Source: Treponema phagedenis
GTDB taxonomy: Bacteria; Spirochaetota; Spirochaetia; Treponematales; Treponemataceae
Assembly (NCBI RefSeq): GCF_008153345.1
Contig: NZ_CP042818.1
Coordinates: 3,125,001 to 3,189,000 of the forward strand
Direction: 5' to 3'
DNA length: 64,000 nucleotides
Numbering within the stretch: the first letter of the stretch is position 1; the number at the start of each line of letters is the position of its first letter. Position numbers and translations under genes: made by a program. Shown here piece after piece: positions 44,522 to 53,749 of this stretch. The notes below the pieces were generated by a model that saw only the letters and a program-made list of their open reading frames with translations, did not search any database and was not told where the DNA came from.

Positions 44522-45882
44522 TATCGAATCACTTCAAAGCGTTCCAGTATATACGGAGTATCGGAAGGTATTCCCGCTTTTTGTAAAGCAATGCGCACTT
44601 GCATAGCGGGAGTATCTACTCCTTCAAGATTAGGCAATAAAAGTCCGCGCTTATATCCTGAGCTGACGATGATGCCGTATTTTTTTACATCAAGCTCTGT
44701 AATTGAATTTATTGGTTCCGGTTCTTTTAGAATATCAACCGAGCATTGAATATCAGAAAGCTCTTCCATGCGTACGGGAGAAAATCTCGGATCGCGCAAG
44801 GCTGCGGAAACCGCATTATGAATAATTTCTTCAACAATGCTTTTTTGAACAGGCGCAATAGTTCCTATACAACCGCGCAAATCGCCTTCTTTTTTTAAAC
44901 TTACAAAAGTCCCCGCCCGCCCCGTTTCTATCTTGTGTATGATATCCTCTGGAAGCATATCAGGCTGTAAATAACTTCCTGTTTGCAAATAATGTTTGAT
45001 ACTTTTTAAAGCAAGCGCAATATGAGGTTCCGATTCTGTATGAAACGCATAATCGGAAATAGTTGCGGAGGGAGAATATTCTTGTATCTTAATTTTATCG
45101 ACTGCATAACCGACTCCGAATGTTCCTTGATACGAAAGTAAATCCGATGTAAACAGATACTGCGTAAGCATGCCGGAAAGAATCAAAAAAGAATTCAGCC
45201 CGCACTCTCCTGCTCCATCGGCAAGAGCAGAATCTATTTTTTCAAATTGCGTAAAATTTCCCGATTGAATAATATCGCAAATTTTTTTATCAAACGTGGG
45301 CCCTTCTTTTGCAAAGCCGTAAGGACCTTCGGGCAAAAGTCGATGCGAAAGATCGCCACTTGCAATACACACCGCAGACTCGGATTGTGTTTCAATAAGA
45401 TTCGCCAAAACTGTGCCGAATTCTTTTAAAACCGCTTTTGAAAGAATCCCATAATTGATGTGTACCAGCGAAAAGTCCGTGTACTCTTTTGCAATAAAAT
45501 AAAGCGGTACAAACGCTCCATGATCAAGCGGCATTTCGGGAGTTTCGATTACAATGTTTTTTTCTTTACATGCGCCGACTAAGGCTTGTACAAATTGCAC
45601 CGCATTGTTTGCCGAAAATTTAACATCGTCTCTGCCAAAGGATGCAAAGCTGCCGCTGATTATTTGTGCGGTATTTACGCACATCGCACCTCGATATAGT
45701 TTTGCATGCGGAGTAATCATAATAATTATTTTAGGCTGTAACGTCCGCACTTCCTGTGCACAGTGCCGCAAAGCTTCCGAGGTTTCTTTTATTTTTTCTT
45801 CTTCGCCTCGCCCAATTTCAGGAATAATAATCGGCGGGTGCGGAGTAATATACGCAGCGCGTAATTTTGCTTTTTTTTTCAT
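44515..45882 (-). CDS. MEMO-AMMECR1 fusion protein (AmmeMemoRadiSam system)
   Basis: The ATG at 45882 follows GGAGGG closely. The 455-residue protein joins an N-terminal class III extradiol-dioxygenase-like (MEMO) domain (about 1-265), with TPHPPIIIPEIGRGEE, MITPHAKLY, PLDHGAFVPLYFI and ASGDLSHRL holding the metal-type histidines, to a C-terminal AMMECR1 domain (about 285-455) with the signature LRGCIGTIAP and RDPRFSPV. In other bacteria these two accompany a radical-SAM enzyme. That partner is not in this window. The reaction is unknown. Confidence 0.88.
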   Translation of the reverse strand: MKKKAKLRAAYITPHPPIIIPEIGRGEEEKIKETSEALRHCAQEVRTLQPKIIIMITPHAKLYRGAMCVNTAQIISGSFASFGRDDVKFSANNAVQFVQALVGACKEKNIVIETPEMPLDHGAFVPLYFIAKEYTDFSLVHINYGILSKAVLKEFGTVLANLIETQSESAVCIASGDLSHRLLPEGPYGFAKEGPTFDKKICDIIQSGNFTQFEKIDSALADGAGECGLNSFLILSGMLTQYLFTSDLLSYQGTFGVGYAVDKIKIQEYSPSATISDYAFHTESEPHIALALKSIKHYLQTGSYLQPDMLPEDIIHKIETGRAGTFVSLKKEGDLRGCIGTIAPVQKSIVEEIIHNAVSAALRDPRFSPVRMEELSDIQCSVDILKEPEPINSITELDVKKYGIIVSSGYKRGLLLPNLEGVDTPAMQVRIALQKAGIPSDTPYILERFEVIRYE

Positions 45883-45894
45883 AACTCCCTCCAT

Positions 45895-46234
45895 GTCGTT
45901 ATTATACCATAAAAAATTTTTAAACGCAAAACCATTGAATCTTTTTTGCTTAATTCAGATTCAGTACTATGTCAGAAAAATGTATTTGCCGGTGGTTCTA
46001 CGCAGACAGGTTAGTTTTTGCCATGGACGGCAAAACTCAGCACGGGCACGGACGCTCGTGCTTCCACGCAGAAACGATGTTTTAAAGCAAAAGTATTTGC
46101 AAAGCTTTAAAACTCGCGGTTTAGTTTTTGACATGGACGTCAAAAACTAAACCGTTGTGCTTCCATAAAATATTTATTGCTGCAATATGCGAAAGTTTTT
46201 TTAAATTATATTTTGCAGCGTATAAGCGGAAAAT
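45895..46234. repeat. Intergenic H-cassette cluster
   Basis: From about 45995 to 46155 are TTTTGCC-ATGGAC-GGCAAAA, a GGGC-ACGGAC-GCTC arm pair, GTTTTAAAGC with GCTTTAAAAC, and the 15-bp stem GGTTTAGTTTTTGAC-ATGGAC with its complement. No gene is seen. Confidence 0.7.
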
Positions 46235-47980
46235 TTAATTTTCAGGCGTTTTCTCGTTCGATTTTTTTCTAAAATTATAGAGATACCGTTTTATTTTTTG
46301 GCTTGCGGTTTTTTCAAATTTTTCTACAGGCTCTACCTTATCAATTCTTGAAATCTTGTTTACATGAGAGTTCACAAAGAATTTTATCTCATTTAAGATT
46401 TCAGCCCGCTTGTATGTCATTGCGTTTGAAAAGTCCGCCATTGCATCGCCCATTGCTTCTTGCAAATTCTGTAAGCGTGTATTCTCATCGTCTTTTTTGT
46501 CGGCTTCTGCAACTGTTACTTCTTCCATTTTTTTAAGTTCCGCCGCAAGTTTTTCTTCATCAAGCTGCACAAGGGCAACTAAAGAGGAATGCTCCCCTTC
46601 AACAACGAGTGCTTCAGAAACAAAGGGATGTTGGTTGAGCACAAATTCAATGTCTTCAGGATAAATATTCTCGCCATTAGCTCCGACAATCATGTTTTTT
46701 GATCTGCCTTTTATTGACACATGCCCCTTGCTGTCAATAAAAAAAAGATCTCCGGTTTTAAAATATCCGTCTTCCGTAAACGATTCATCAGTAAGCTCGG
46801 GGTCTTTGTAATAGCCTTTCATAACATTCGGGCCTTTTACAACAAGCTCTCCAATTCCCGTTTCGGGATTTACATTGATGAGTTTTACGTCTACCTCAGG
46901 TATTACATAGCCTATCCATTCAGGCACGGTTTGTTTTGGTGAAGAGTCGGCGATAAGAGGTGAAGTTTCGGTAAGACCGTATCCGATTGCATAAGGAAAT
47001 TTAGCGTCTTTCATAAATTGCTCCACTGCGGGATCTGTTTTTGCTCCGCCAATTCCAAAGAATTTAATTCTGCCGCCAAATGTTTTTAAGAGTTTTTTTC
47101 CTGCAATGCGGGAGAAAAGTTTTCTTCCAAGCCGCGTTGAAGTTATTTTCTTTTTCAAAGGACTTGCCGTAAATGCCGGCACAACCTGTGTTTTATAAAT
47201 TTTTTCTATTACCATAGGTACGCTTAGCATCATAGTGGGACGAACCTTTTGTAATGCGGGGATAAGTAAGCGCGGCGTTGGCGGCCCGATTAAATAGAAA
47301 ATACAGGCACCGTTTAAAAAGAACATCAAAAAACCTATTGTGAATTCATATACATGAGACATCGGAAGGATAGAAAGAGCTACATCATATTCATTAATGC
47401 GCTGACAGCTTTGTCCGGCTATCGCGTTAGAAATCAAGTTTTTATGAGTTAGCTCCACAGCCTTTGATCTTCCTGTCGTACCCGACGTATAAATAATGGA
47501 TGCGGTATCTTCTTCATTACATTCATGAGCAGGAGGAACTTCATCAGAAACTTTTTCTCCTTTTATAAGAGAAAAGTCCCCAATATTAATTATTGTTTGT
47601 AAATACGCTTCAGGAATTTTTGATTTTAGTCGCTCATCTACCAACATATGGGTTGTTTCGGAATGAGTAAGGCATGCTTCTGTTTCTCGTGCTGAAAAAT
47701 CCGGCAATAATGGCACCACAATTGCGCCCATTGTTACAATTGCAAAATACGCGATTCCCCAGTGCGGGCAACTTGTCGCATAAATTGCAACTTGAGTGCC
47801 CGCCCGTATTCCTACACTATAAAGAAGCTGTCGCACTTCTTTGACCTTTTCATAAAAATCATTATATGTTAACGGTTCTGCTGATACATAGGAAACGGCT
47901 GGTCGATCGCCAAACCGGTTTACACTATTTTCAAGCATTGCGCTGAAGGTATGTTTTCCGAGTTCATTGATTGTTTGCAT
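46235..47980 (-). CDS. AMP-dependent acyl-CoA synthetase (long-chain fatty-acid ligase type)
   Basis: The 581-residue enzyme has the adenylate-forming motifs ASIIYTSGTTGRSKAVELTH (near 162), YGLTETSPLI (near 330), DGYFKTGDLFFID (near 410) and KGRSKNMIVGANGENIYPEDIE with the catalytic-hinge region. It would activate fatty acids as AMP esters and join them to CoA. The C-terminus is longer than usual, with a helical, charged insertion around 500-550 (EEVTVAEADKKDDENTRL). A membrane-associated role in taking up host fatty acids is plausible for treponemes, which lack much of fatty-acid synthesis. Confidence 0.88.
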   Translation of the reverse strand: MQTINELGKHTFSAMLENSVNRFGDRPAVSYVSAEPLTYNDFYEKVKEVRQLLYSVGIRAGTQVAIYATSCPHWGIAYFAIVTMGAIVVPLLPDFSARETEACLTHSETTHMLVDERLKSKIPEAYLQTIINIGDFSLIKGEKVSDEVPPAHECNEEDTASIIYTSGTTGRSKAVELTHKNLISNAIAGQSCQRINEYDVALSILPMSHVYEFTIGFLMFFLNGACIFYLIGPPTPRLLIPALQKVRPTMMLSVPMVIEKIYKTQVVPAFTASPLKKKITSTRLGRKLFSRIAGKKLLKTFGGRIKFFGIGGAKTDPAVEQFMKDAKFPYAIGYGLTETSPLIADSSPKQTVPEWIGYVIPEVDVKLINVNPETGIGELVVKGPNVMKGYYKDPELTDESFTEDGYFKTGDLFFIDSKGHVSIKGRSKNMIVGANGENIYPEDIEFVLNQHPFVSEALVVEGEHSSLVALVQLDEEKLAAELKKMEEVTVAEADKKDDENTRLQNLQEAMGDAMADFSNAMTYKRAEILNEIKFFVNSHVNKISRIDKVEPVEKFEKTASQKIKRYLYNFRKKSNEKTPEN

Positions 47981-48621
47981 TCACAGCTCCTTAAATTTAT
48001 TATTGTTCAACTTTATTGTATGGGACAACAACTTTCTATCCCATAATATACGATATACCGAGAATGTTACAATTAAGTCCGATAGATTGGACACTAAAAC
48101 ATTCGAGAGGTTGCAGAAACTTGTGATTTATTGCACTTCTATTCGCAAAGATGCCTTATTACAGCGTTTTTTTAATAAGTCGATTAATTTTTTCATCTTA
48201 CTAAAACGTAAAAAGTTTTATAAAAATGAGCTCCGGTTTAGTTTTTAACGTCCATGTCAAAAACTAAAACCTGCGAGTTTTAAAGCTTCCTGTTACAAAA
48301 ATGAGCTCGACACAACGGTTTCATTTTGCCGTCCGTGGCAAAATGAAACCTATGAGTTTGAAAACTCCTGTTTATAAAAAGAGCCCGACACGGCGCAACG
48401 GTGAGCAAACTTACCATAGGGCGAAGTTTTGAAAATTTACTGTAACTTCGCCAACGAATTTTAAAGCTTCAATTTTACAATTTACTGTTGATGCTTTAAA
48501 ACATCGTTTGGAATTTCGCAAAGGCGGGCAGTTTACAATAGGAATGCCTAAATCCGGTAAGCAATTAGTGTTGACTCATTCTTTAATGTCACGGTAATTA
48601 CGGAATGGTATACTAAACGTA
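47981..48621. repeat. Intergenic stretch with H-type repeats
   Basis: The first 240 bases hold nothing recognisable. From about 48230 to 48545 are GTTTTTGAC-like arms (GTTTTTAAC, GTCCAT, GTCAAAAAC), GTTTCATTTTGCC-GTCCGT-GGCAAAATGAAAC, GAGCCCGACACGGCGCAACG, GGCGAAGTT...AACTTCGCC and GTTTTAAAGC-type hairpins. Confidence 0.65.
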
Positions 48622-49359
48622 TTATTTCATTTTGCTTACCGCTTTTATAAATTCCTCGAAGATATTCCGTGCATTAGCGTTTGTTGCAGACAACATTTCG
48701 GGATGCCATTGTACCGCAACAACAAAAACATCGGCTGTTATTTTTTGGATTGCCTCCACAACCCCATCGAGACTTTTTGCCGCAACGGTAAATCCCTCTG
48801 CAATCTTTTTTATACATTGATGATGAAAACTATTTACTCGATAAGGCGTTCCTGCCGTTTTGATAAAAGAATCATCCTCGATCGTAATCGTATGCGTCAA
48901 TCTACACGGCCCATCATCTTGGTCATGTTTAATTTTTATAAAATTCGCATATGATAAATCCTGATATAAGCTGCCTCCGTTCATTACATTGATAAGCTGT
49001 AAACCTCTGCAAACTCCCAGCACCGGCTTCCTGAGAGCAATAGCTTTTTTATACAGAGCTTCGTCAAACACATCCCGTTGCGGAAATGTCTCTCCAAGTT
49101 TTAAAAGCGGCTCTTCTCCGTACAGGCTCGGATCAACATCATGCCCGCCGGATAGGATAAGCCCGTCAATAAGCCTAACCATTTCCGCCGCTGCGGCAAC
49201 GTCCTCGGTAAAGGGTAATATGAGCGGAATACCTCCCGCCCGCAAAACTGAGTTAACATAATCCTGATTTGCATACACCCGCTTATAACCGACAAAGCTA
49301 TCTCCCTTATTCACCAAAATACTACCCGAAATTCCTATTACCGGCTTTATCAGTTTCAT
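48622..49359 (-). CDS. C26-family glutamine amidotransferase-like hydrolase (gamma-glutamyl-GABA hydrolase type)
   Basis: The ATG at 49359 follows GGAGAAAAA; a much longer frame upstream lacks a site and family-like sequence. The 245-residue enzyme has LILSGGHDVDPSLYGEEP (near 63), KPVLGVCRGLQLINV with the nucleophilic cysteine (near 103), and VAVQWHPE with the catalytic histidine (near 217). This order is that of PuuD-type class I amidotransferase-like hydrolases, which cleave gamma-glutamyl bonds such as in gamma-glutamyl-GABA. The true substrate is not clear; no polyamine genes are nearby. Confidence 0.85.
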   Translation of the reverse strand: MKLIKPVIGISGSILVNKGDSFVGYKRVYANQDYVNSVLRAGGIPLILPFTEDVAAAAEMVRLIDGLILSGGHDVDPSLYGEEPLLKLGETFPQRDVFDEALYKKAIALRKPVLGVCRGLQLINVMNGGSLYQDLSYANFIKIKHDQDDGPCRLTHTITIEDDSFIKTAGTPYRVNSFHHQCIKKIAEGFTVAAKSLDGVVEAIQKITADVFVVAVQWHPEMLSATNANARNIFEEFIKAVSKMK

Positions 49360-50373
49360 TTTTTCTCCGTTTGTTTTAGTTTCAATAATAATGTTTAGCA
49401 AAGTAAGCTTAATCATAAGAGAGGCGGTGCTGTCAAGTACTCCGGCCAGTGTGCACACAAGTAAAGTCAGCACTTCTTAAACTCCGGCTTTTCAGCGGCG
49501 ACTACGCAGCCTTTTTAGTTTATAAGCTGCATACAGAGCGTTACAATAACACTGCGTCCTGACGTTAGAGGAAAGTAGAACGCTGGAAAAAACTGCCGGT
49601 AAAAAATCAATGTTCTGCAAGGTTTAAATACATGCAGAACACCGAAAGAGGTCTTTTCTGAAGGTTTTTAAAAAAAATTGTCGTTTACAGTTTGCTTCCC
49701 GATGTTGCTATGCCCGCAACAAATTGCCGTTGGAATAAAATATAAAGGATAATCATACGCAAGCGGTATTTTTTTTACGTAAGGCGAAATGCCCCGTTTT
49801 GGGTGTGTCCCTACGTGCGACGTTTTTTTTACAACCATACCTTAAAACGCCGCACTTCGGGTCGGCGTACTACGGGCTCCGCTTACGCTGCGGCTCTTTT
49901 TGCGCTATTTTAAGCGCGCAAAAAGGATCCGGCTTCGCATTTTTGAAAAAATGCTCGCCGCCCTCCGTATGCCTCACACGGGTGACTTTTTGACGTCCAT
50001 GTCAAAAAGTCACCTACGAGTTTTTGTTTAGAACCACGGGCATCCGTGCCCGCGCTGATTGCTGTTTTGCATTAAGTTTTACGCAAAACATCTTGACTGT
50101 TGAGTTTTAACGCTTTGCAAACTGCCCGCTTTAAAACTCGTTGGCGAAGTTACAGTAAATTTTCAAAACTTCGCCCCTGCTCAATTCCAAACGATGTTTT
50201 GCCTGATATTCCAGCGTAAACAGGCAAAACTCGTTGGCGAAGTTATAGCAAATTTTCAAAACTTCGCCCTATGGTAAGCTACTCACCGTTGCGCCGTGTC
50301 GGACTCTTTTTTATAAAAATCAATTATTGAACGGTTCGCATGAAGCTCAAAGCGCTGTGTTTTTGTATCCTTC
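49360..50373. repeat. Intergenic stretch with R-family and H-family repeats
   Basis: From 49360 to 49780 no gene is seen; an inverted pair TGTTCTGCA (49611-49619) and TGCAGAACA (49633-49641) is the only structure. An R copy spans about 49860-49975 with GCTGCGGCTCTTTTTGCG and AAAAAGGATCCGGCTTCG. H cassettes follow to 50320: GTGACTTTTTGAC-GTCCAT-GTCAAAAAGTCAC, ACGGGC-ATCCGT-GCCCG, ACTTCGCC/GGCGAAGTT arms, and the tail CGTGTCGGACTCTTTTTTAT. Confidence 0.7.
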
Positions 50374-51696
50374 CTATTTATACATCGCCATGTACGGACC
50401 GTGGGCGTCAATTAGTTCATCACAAAGTGCACGGATATCGTCAATGCTGAGTTCCGCCGCCGTATGCGGGTCAAGCATTGCCGCATGATAAATGGCTTCC
50501 CGTGTTTTTGTGCGCGCCGCTTCAATGGTTAAAAGCTGCGTGTTAATATTAGTCATATTCATTGCGGCTAGTATCGGCGGTAAGGGGCCGATTCGACAGG
50601 GGGTAATTCCCGTACCGTTTACTAAACAGGGAACTTCTACACAAGCCTCATCAGGCAGATTAAAAATAAGCCCGTTGTTTAATACATTCCCGCCAAGTGC
50701 ATAGGGTTTTGATGTTATAATTGCTTCCATAATGTACGAGGCATATTCATTGCTGCGCTCATGGGAAATTTTTCCGTTTGCCAGAATGTTTTTCTTATCT
50801 TCTTCCCAGCCTTTAATTTGCCGAATACAGCGGCGCGGATATTCATCAAGCGGGATGGCAAATTTTTCTATCAATTCAGGATATTTTGACTTTATATAGA
50901 AAGGATTGTACTCGGCATTATGTTCACTTGATTCGGTGCAGTAATAACCGAAGTTTTTGATATAATCAAACCGCACCATGTTCTCGTGTTTACCGGCGGC
51001 ATTTTTCGCCGCTGCCCGTTTTTTTATTTCGGGATATAAGTCTACGCCGTTTTTATCTTTGATGGACAAAAGCCACGCCATGTGGTTAATGCCGGCAATA
51101 ACTTCTTTTCTGCCTTCAAGTTTGTCCTGCATATCCAATTGTTCAAACAGTTCCCGCGAGCAAACTTGTACGCTATGACAAAGCCCGACTGTTTTTACAT
51201 CGGTGTAGCGAAGCATATATCCGGTGAGCATTGCCATCGGGTTAGTATAATTTAAAAGCCATGCATCGGGGCATACCTCTTCGATTTCATGCGCAAAAGA
51301 ATCCATAACCGGTATGGTTCTGAGGGCGCGCATAATTCCGCCTATCCCAAGAGTGTCGGCAATGGTTTGACGCAGTCCGTATTTTTTAGGGATTTCAAAA
51401 TCAATAATAGTCGAAGGCTCATATCCGCCGACTTGAATAGCATTTATGACAAACGTAGCATCTTTCAAAGCTGCTTTTCTTTGTGCCTCACCTAAATAGC
51501 AGGAGATATGCGCTCTGCCTTCGTTAATGTTTTGGTTTAAGGCTGAAAGGATTATCTCTGAATCTTTAAGCCTTTCGGGACTAATGTCATATAATGCAAT
51601 TTCCGCATCCTGTAAGACGGGCGTACACATACAATCGCCGATTACATTTCGGACAAATACGGTGCTGCCCGCACCGATAAAAACAATCTTTACCAT
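50374..51696 (-). CDS. Glycoside hydrolase family 4, alpha-galactosidase type
   Basis: The 440-residue enzyme starts behind GAGGAG. VKIVFIGAGSTVFVRNVIGD is the NAD-binding turn, followed by LNYTNPMAMLTGY (near 148), VGLCHSVQ (near 171), where the cysteine and histidine bind metal, and AGINHMAWLL (near 199). The CHS form is typical of MelA-like alpha-galactosidases in GH4. The gene is divergent from an AraC-type regulator, which probably controls it. No transporter lies next to it, unlike the GH4 gene at 7.2 kb. Confidence 0.88.
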   Translation of the reverse strand: MVKIVFIGAGSTVFVRNVIGDCMCTPVLQDAEIALYDISPERLKDSEIILSALNQNINEGRAHISCYLGEAQRKAALKDATFVINAIQVGGYEPSTIIDFEIPKKYGLRQTIADTLGIGGIMRALRTIPVMDSFAHEIEEVCPDAWLLNYTNPMAMLTGYMLRYTDVKTVGLCHSVQVCSRELFEQLDMQDKLEGRKEVIAGINHMAWLLSIKDKNGVDLYPEIKKRAAAKNAAGKHENMVRFDYIKNFGYYCTESSEHNAEYNPFYIKSKYPELIEKFAIPLDEYPRRCIRQIKGWEEDKKNILANGKISHERSNEYASYIMEAIITSKPYALGGNVLNNGLIFNLPDEACVEVPCLVNGTGITPCRIGPLPPILAAMNMTNINTQLLTIEAARTKTREAIYHAAMLDPHTAAELSIDDIRALCDELIDAHGPYMAMYK

Positions 51697-51905
51697 AAAA
51701 ACTCCTCTCCATCATAAAAATATATCAAATACTGACAGACTTTTCGTTAGATATATGTTAAGATGGTTTTAGCGGGAAAGATAGGTTTTTTGTTTCTTCA
51801 ATACTTGTCAATTTGTTGAATATCCTTGAAAATCAGGGAAGAGAAATTTCTGCAAAGCGATTCGGGTTTTATAAAGAATTTGACAGTGTAAACAGGAGTG
51901 TGCGG

Positions 51906-52694
51906 ATGAAAGAAAAAAGCGGGTTGCAGTTCTACTATTCCGGATATGAAAAATGCGGCAGCGGGCATTTTTTCGGTCCTGCAATACGAGCACATTATCT
52001 GGTACACATTGTGATTAGCGGCAAAGGGTCGTATCAAGTAAAAGGTTCCGTCATACCGGTTGAAAAAAATCAAGCGTTCTTAATACGACCGAAAGAGATA
52101 AGCTTTTATGCAGCAGATACAAAAGATCCTTGGGAGTATATTTGGTTTTCATTTGACGGAGAAGAATCCGATATATTAATCGATTCTTTTTTTTCCGATG
52201 AAAGTAGGTACATTGTTTCGGCGGAGGATCCTATCAGGTTGGAACAGTTCTTGCAAACAGCCTTGCCGTATTTTCAACAGCAAAGCTTATCGCAAATGGA
52301 ATTACAAGGTTGGTGTTATTTATTTTTTTCCTGCTTTAAAAAACAGCCTACAAAAGCATCGCAAGATTTTAAAGATAACTATTTTTCAAAGGCTCTTAAT
52401 TATATACGTTACAACTATATGCGTGATATCAATGTAAATCAGATAAGTGCGGAAATAGGGATTGACCGCACCTATTTGTATAAAATAATAAAAGAGTTTA
52501 CAGGAGTTTCTCCTAAAACCTATATTACCATACTAAGGATTGAAGCGGCAAAAAACATGCTGCAATATTCAAACTACAGTATAACAGATATTGCCGCCCT
52601 CTGCGGTTTTCATGACCACTCTTCATTTTGCAAAATATTCCGCCGGCATGAAACGCAAACGCCTTCGGAATACCGGCAAACTTTTATACAATAA
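51906..52694 (+). CDS. AraC-family transcriptional regulator
   Basis: The ATG at 51906 follows AGGAG by seven bases; an upstream in-frame start adds 31 residues without a site. The 262-residue protein has an N-terminal cupin-like sensing domain (about 15-100; AHYLVHIVISGKGSYQVKG and FLIRPKEISFYAAD) and a C-terminal pair of helix-turn-helix motifs: DINVNQISAEIGIDRTYLYK and ITDIAALCGFHDHSSFCKIF, then TPSEYRQ. The layout matches sugar regulators such as MsmR/RafR. It is divergent from the alpha-galactosidase gene, its likely target. Confidence 0.85.
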   Translation: MKEKSGLQFYYSGYEKCGSGHFFGPAIRAHYLVHIVISGKGSYQVKGSVIPVEKNQAFLIRPKEISFYAADTKDPWEYIWFSFDGEESDILIDSFFSDESRYIVSAEDPIRLEQFLQTALPYFQQQSLSQMELQGWCYLFFSCFKKQPTKASQDFKDNYFSKALNYIRYNYMRDINVNQISAEIGIDRTYLYKIIKEFTGVSPKTYITILRIEAAKNMLQYSNYSITDIAALCGFHDHSSFCKIFRRHETQTPSEYRQTFIQ

Positions 52695-52724
52695 TACTGT
52701 ATGAAAGAGTATGCAAACCAATAA

Positions 52725-53114
52725 TATAGCGTTTTGCAATTAAGGTGCTATTGTACTAATCGCGGTATTAACAATAACGGCGTGCGGATTTAAGCATCAC
52801 TATGGTAAGTTTACTCGCCGTTGCAAAATTCCAAACGATGTTTTAAAGCATCAACACAAAACTATAAAATTGAATCTTTAAAACTCGTAGGCGAAGTTAA
52901 AGTAAATTTTCAAAACTTCGCCCTTGCGTCGTGTCGGACTTATTTTTGTAACAGAAAGCTTTAAAACTGGCAGGTTTGGTTTTTGACACGGACGGCAAAA
53001 CTCAGAACAAATTCAAATGATGTTTAAAAGCATCAATACAAAATTATAAAATTTTTTATGATTTGTATAAAATGTAGTAAGAAAAATAATCGAGTTATCA
53101 AAAAAACCGCTACA
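52725..53114. mobile_element. Long M element (about 390 bp) with nested H cassettes
   Basis: The left end is TATAGCGTTTTGCAATTAAG, and the right end read inward is TGTAGCGGTTTTTTTGATAA. Between them come CGTGCGGATTTAAGCATCAC, TATGGTAAGTTTACTCGCC, then H cassettes (GTTTTAAAGC hairpin; GGCGAAGTT...AACTTCGCC), the tail GTGTCGGACTTATTTTTG, a further cassette TTTTTGACACGGACGGCAAA, and the right part. The basic element lacks these inserts between ACCGTTG and GTGTCGGAC. It sits about 100 bases before the TIGR03546 gene. Confidence 0.7.
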
Positions 53115-53218
53115 ATAGTATAAAAAACTGTCTGAAACTATGTCCAATACTAAAGATATTACAATATAGACTATCGCCAAAAAGTCGGCACAACTGTTCT
53201 TTTAAAGGAGAATTATCG

Positions 53219-53749
53219 ATGATCCAATATGTAGCCTCATTTTTTAAATCTATCAATGCAAATAACCATCCGGGCGATATTGCACATGCGGTTGCCTTAG
53301 GACTGTTTTTAGCAATACTGCCAAAGGATAATTTAACATTTGTTTTTCTATTCTTTTTTACATTTTTTATCCGAGTAAACACGGGTGCTTTTTTTATTTC
53401 GTTTATTTTACTCGGTTTTCTAACTCCGTTTTTAGATGTTTTAATTAACCGAATAGGTTTTTTTATTGTTCCGCTTCAGTTCCTGCGTCCCTGTTTTATT
53501 CTGCTTGAAAATACACCGTTTATAGCTTTGTTTAAACTTTCAAATACGATGGTTGCGGGAGGTATCGTTTTAGGGCTTATTCTTTATGTTCCCTGCTATA
53601 TGTTGACCCGTTTTCTTGTAGGTAAATATAGAAAACACATGCAGCCTTCTGTTTCCGATATCAAAGGCTCAGGGTTTATCTCAAAAATACCGCTGCTTAA
53701 ACACTTAGTAAAAATTTCAGAGTTAAAGGAAAAATTCTATGACAAATAA
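53219..53749 (+). CDS. TIGR03546-family membrane protein
   Basis: The 176-residue protein starts behind AAAGGAG. It has about four membrane segments and the motifs NANNHPGDIAHAVALGLFLA and LLGFLTPFLDVLINRIG that I associate with the TIGR03546 family, always found beside a TIGR03545 gene. The next gene here is indeed TIGR03545-like and overlaps by 11 bases, so the two are co-translated. The function of the pair is unknown. Confidence 0.75.
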   Translation: MIQYVASFFKSINANNHPGDIAHAVALGLFLAILPKDNLTFVFLFFFTFFIRVNTGAFFISFILLGFLTPFLDVLINRIGFFIVPLQFLRPCFILLENTPFIALFKLSNTMVAGGIVLGLILYVPCYMLTRFLVGKYRKHMQPSVSDIKGSGFISKIPLLKHLVKISELKEKFYDK

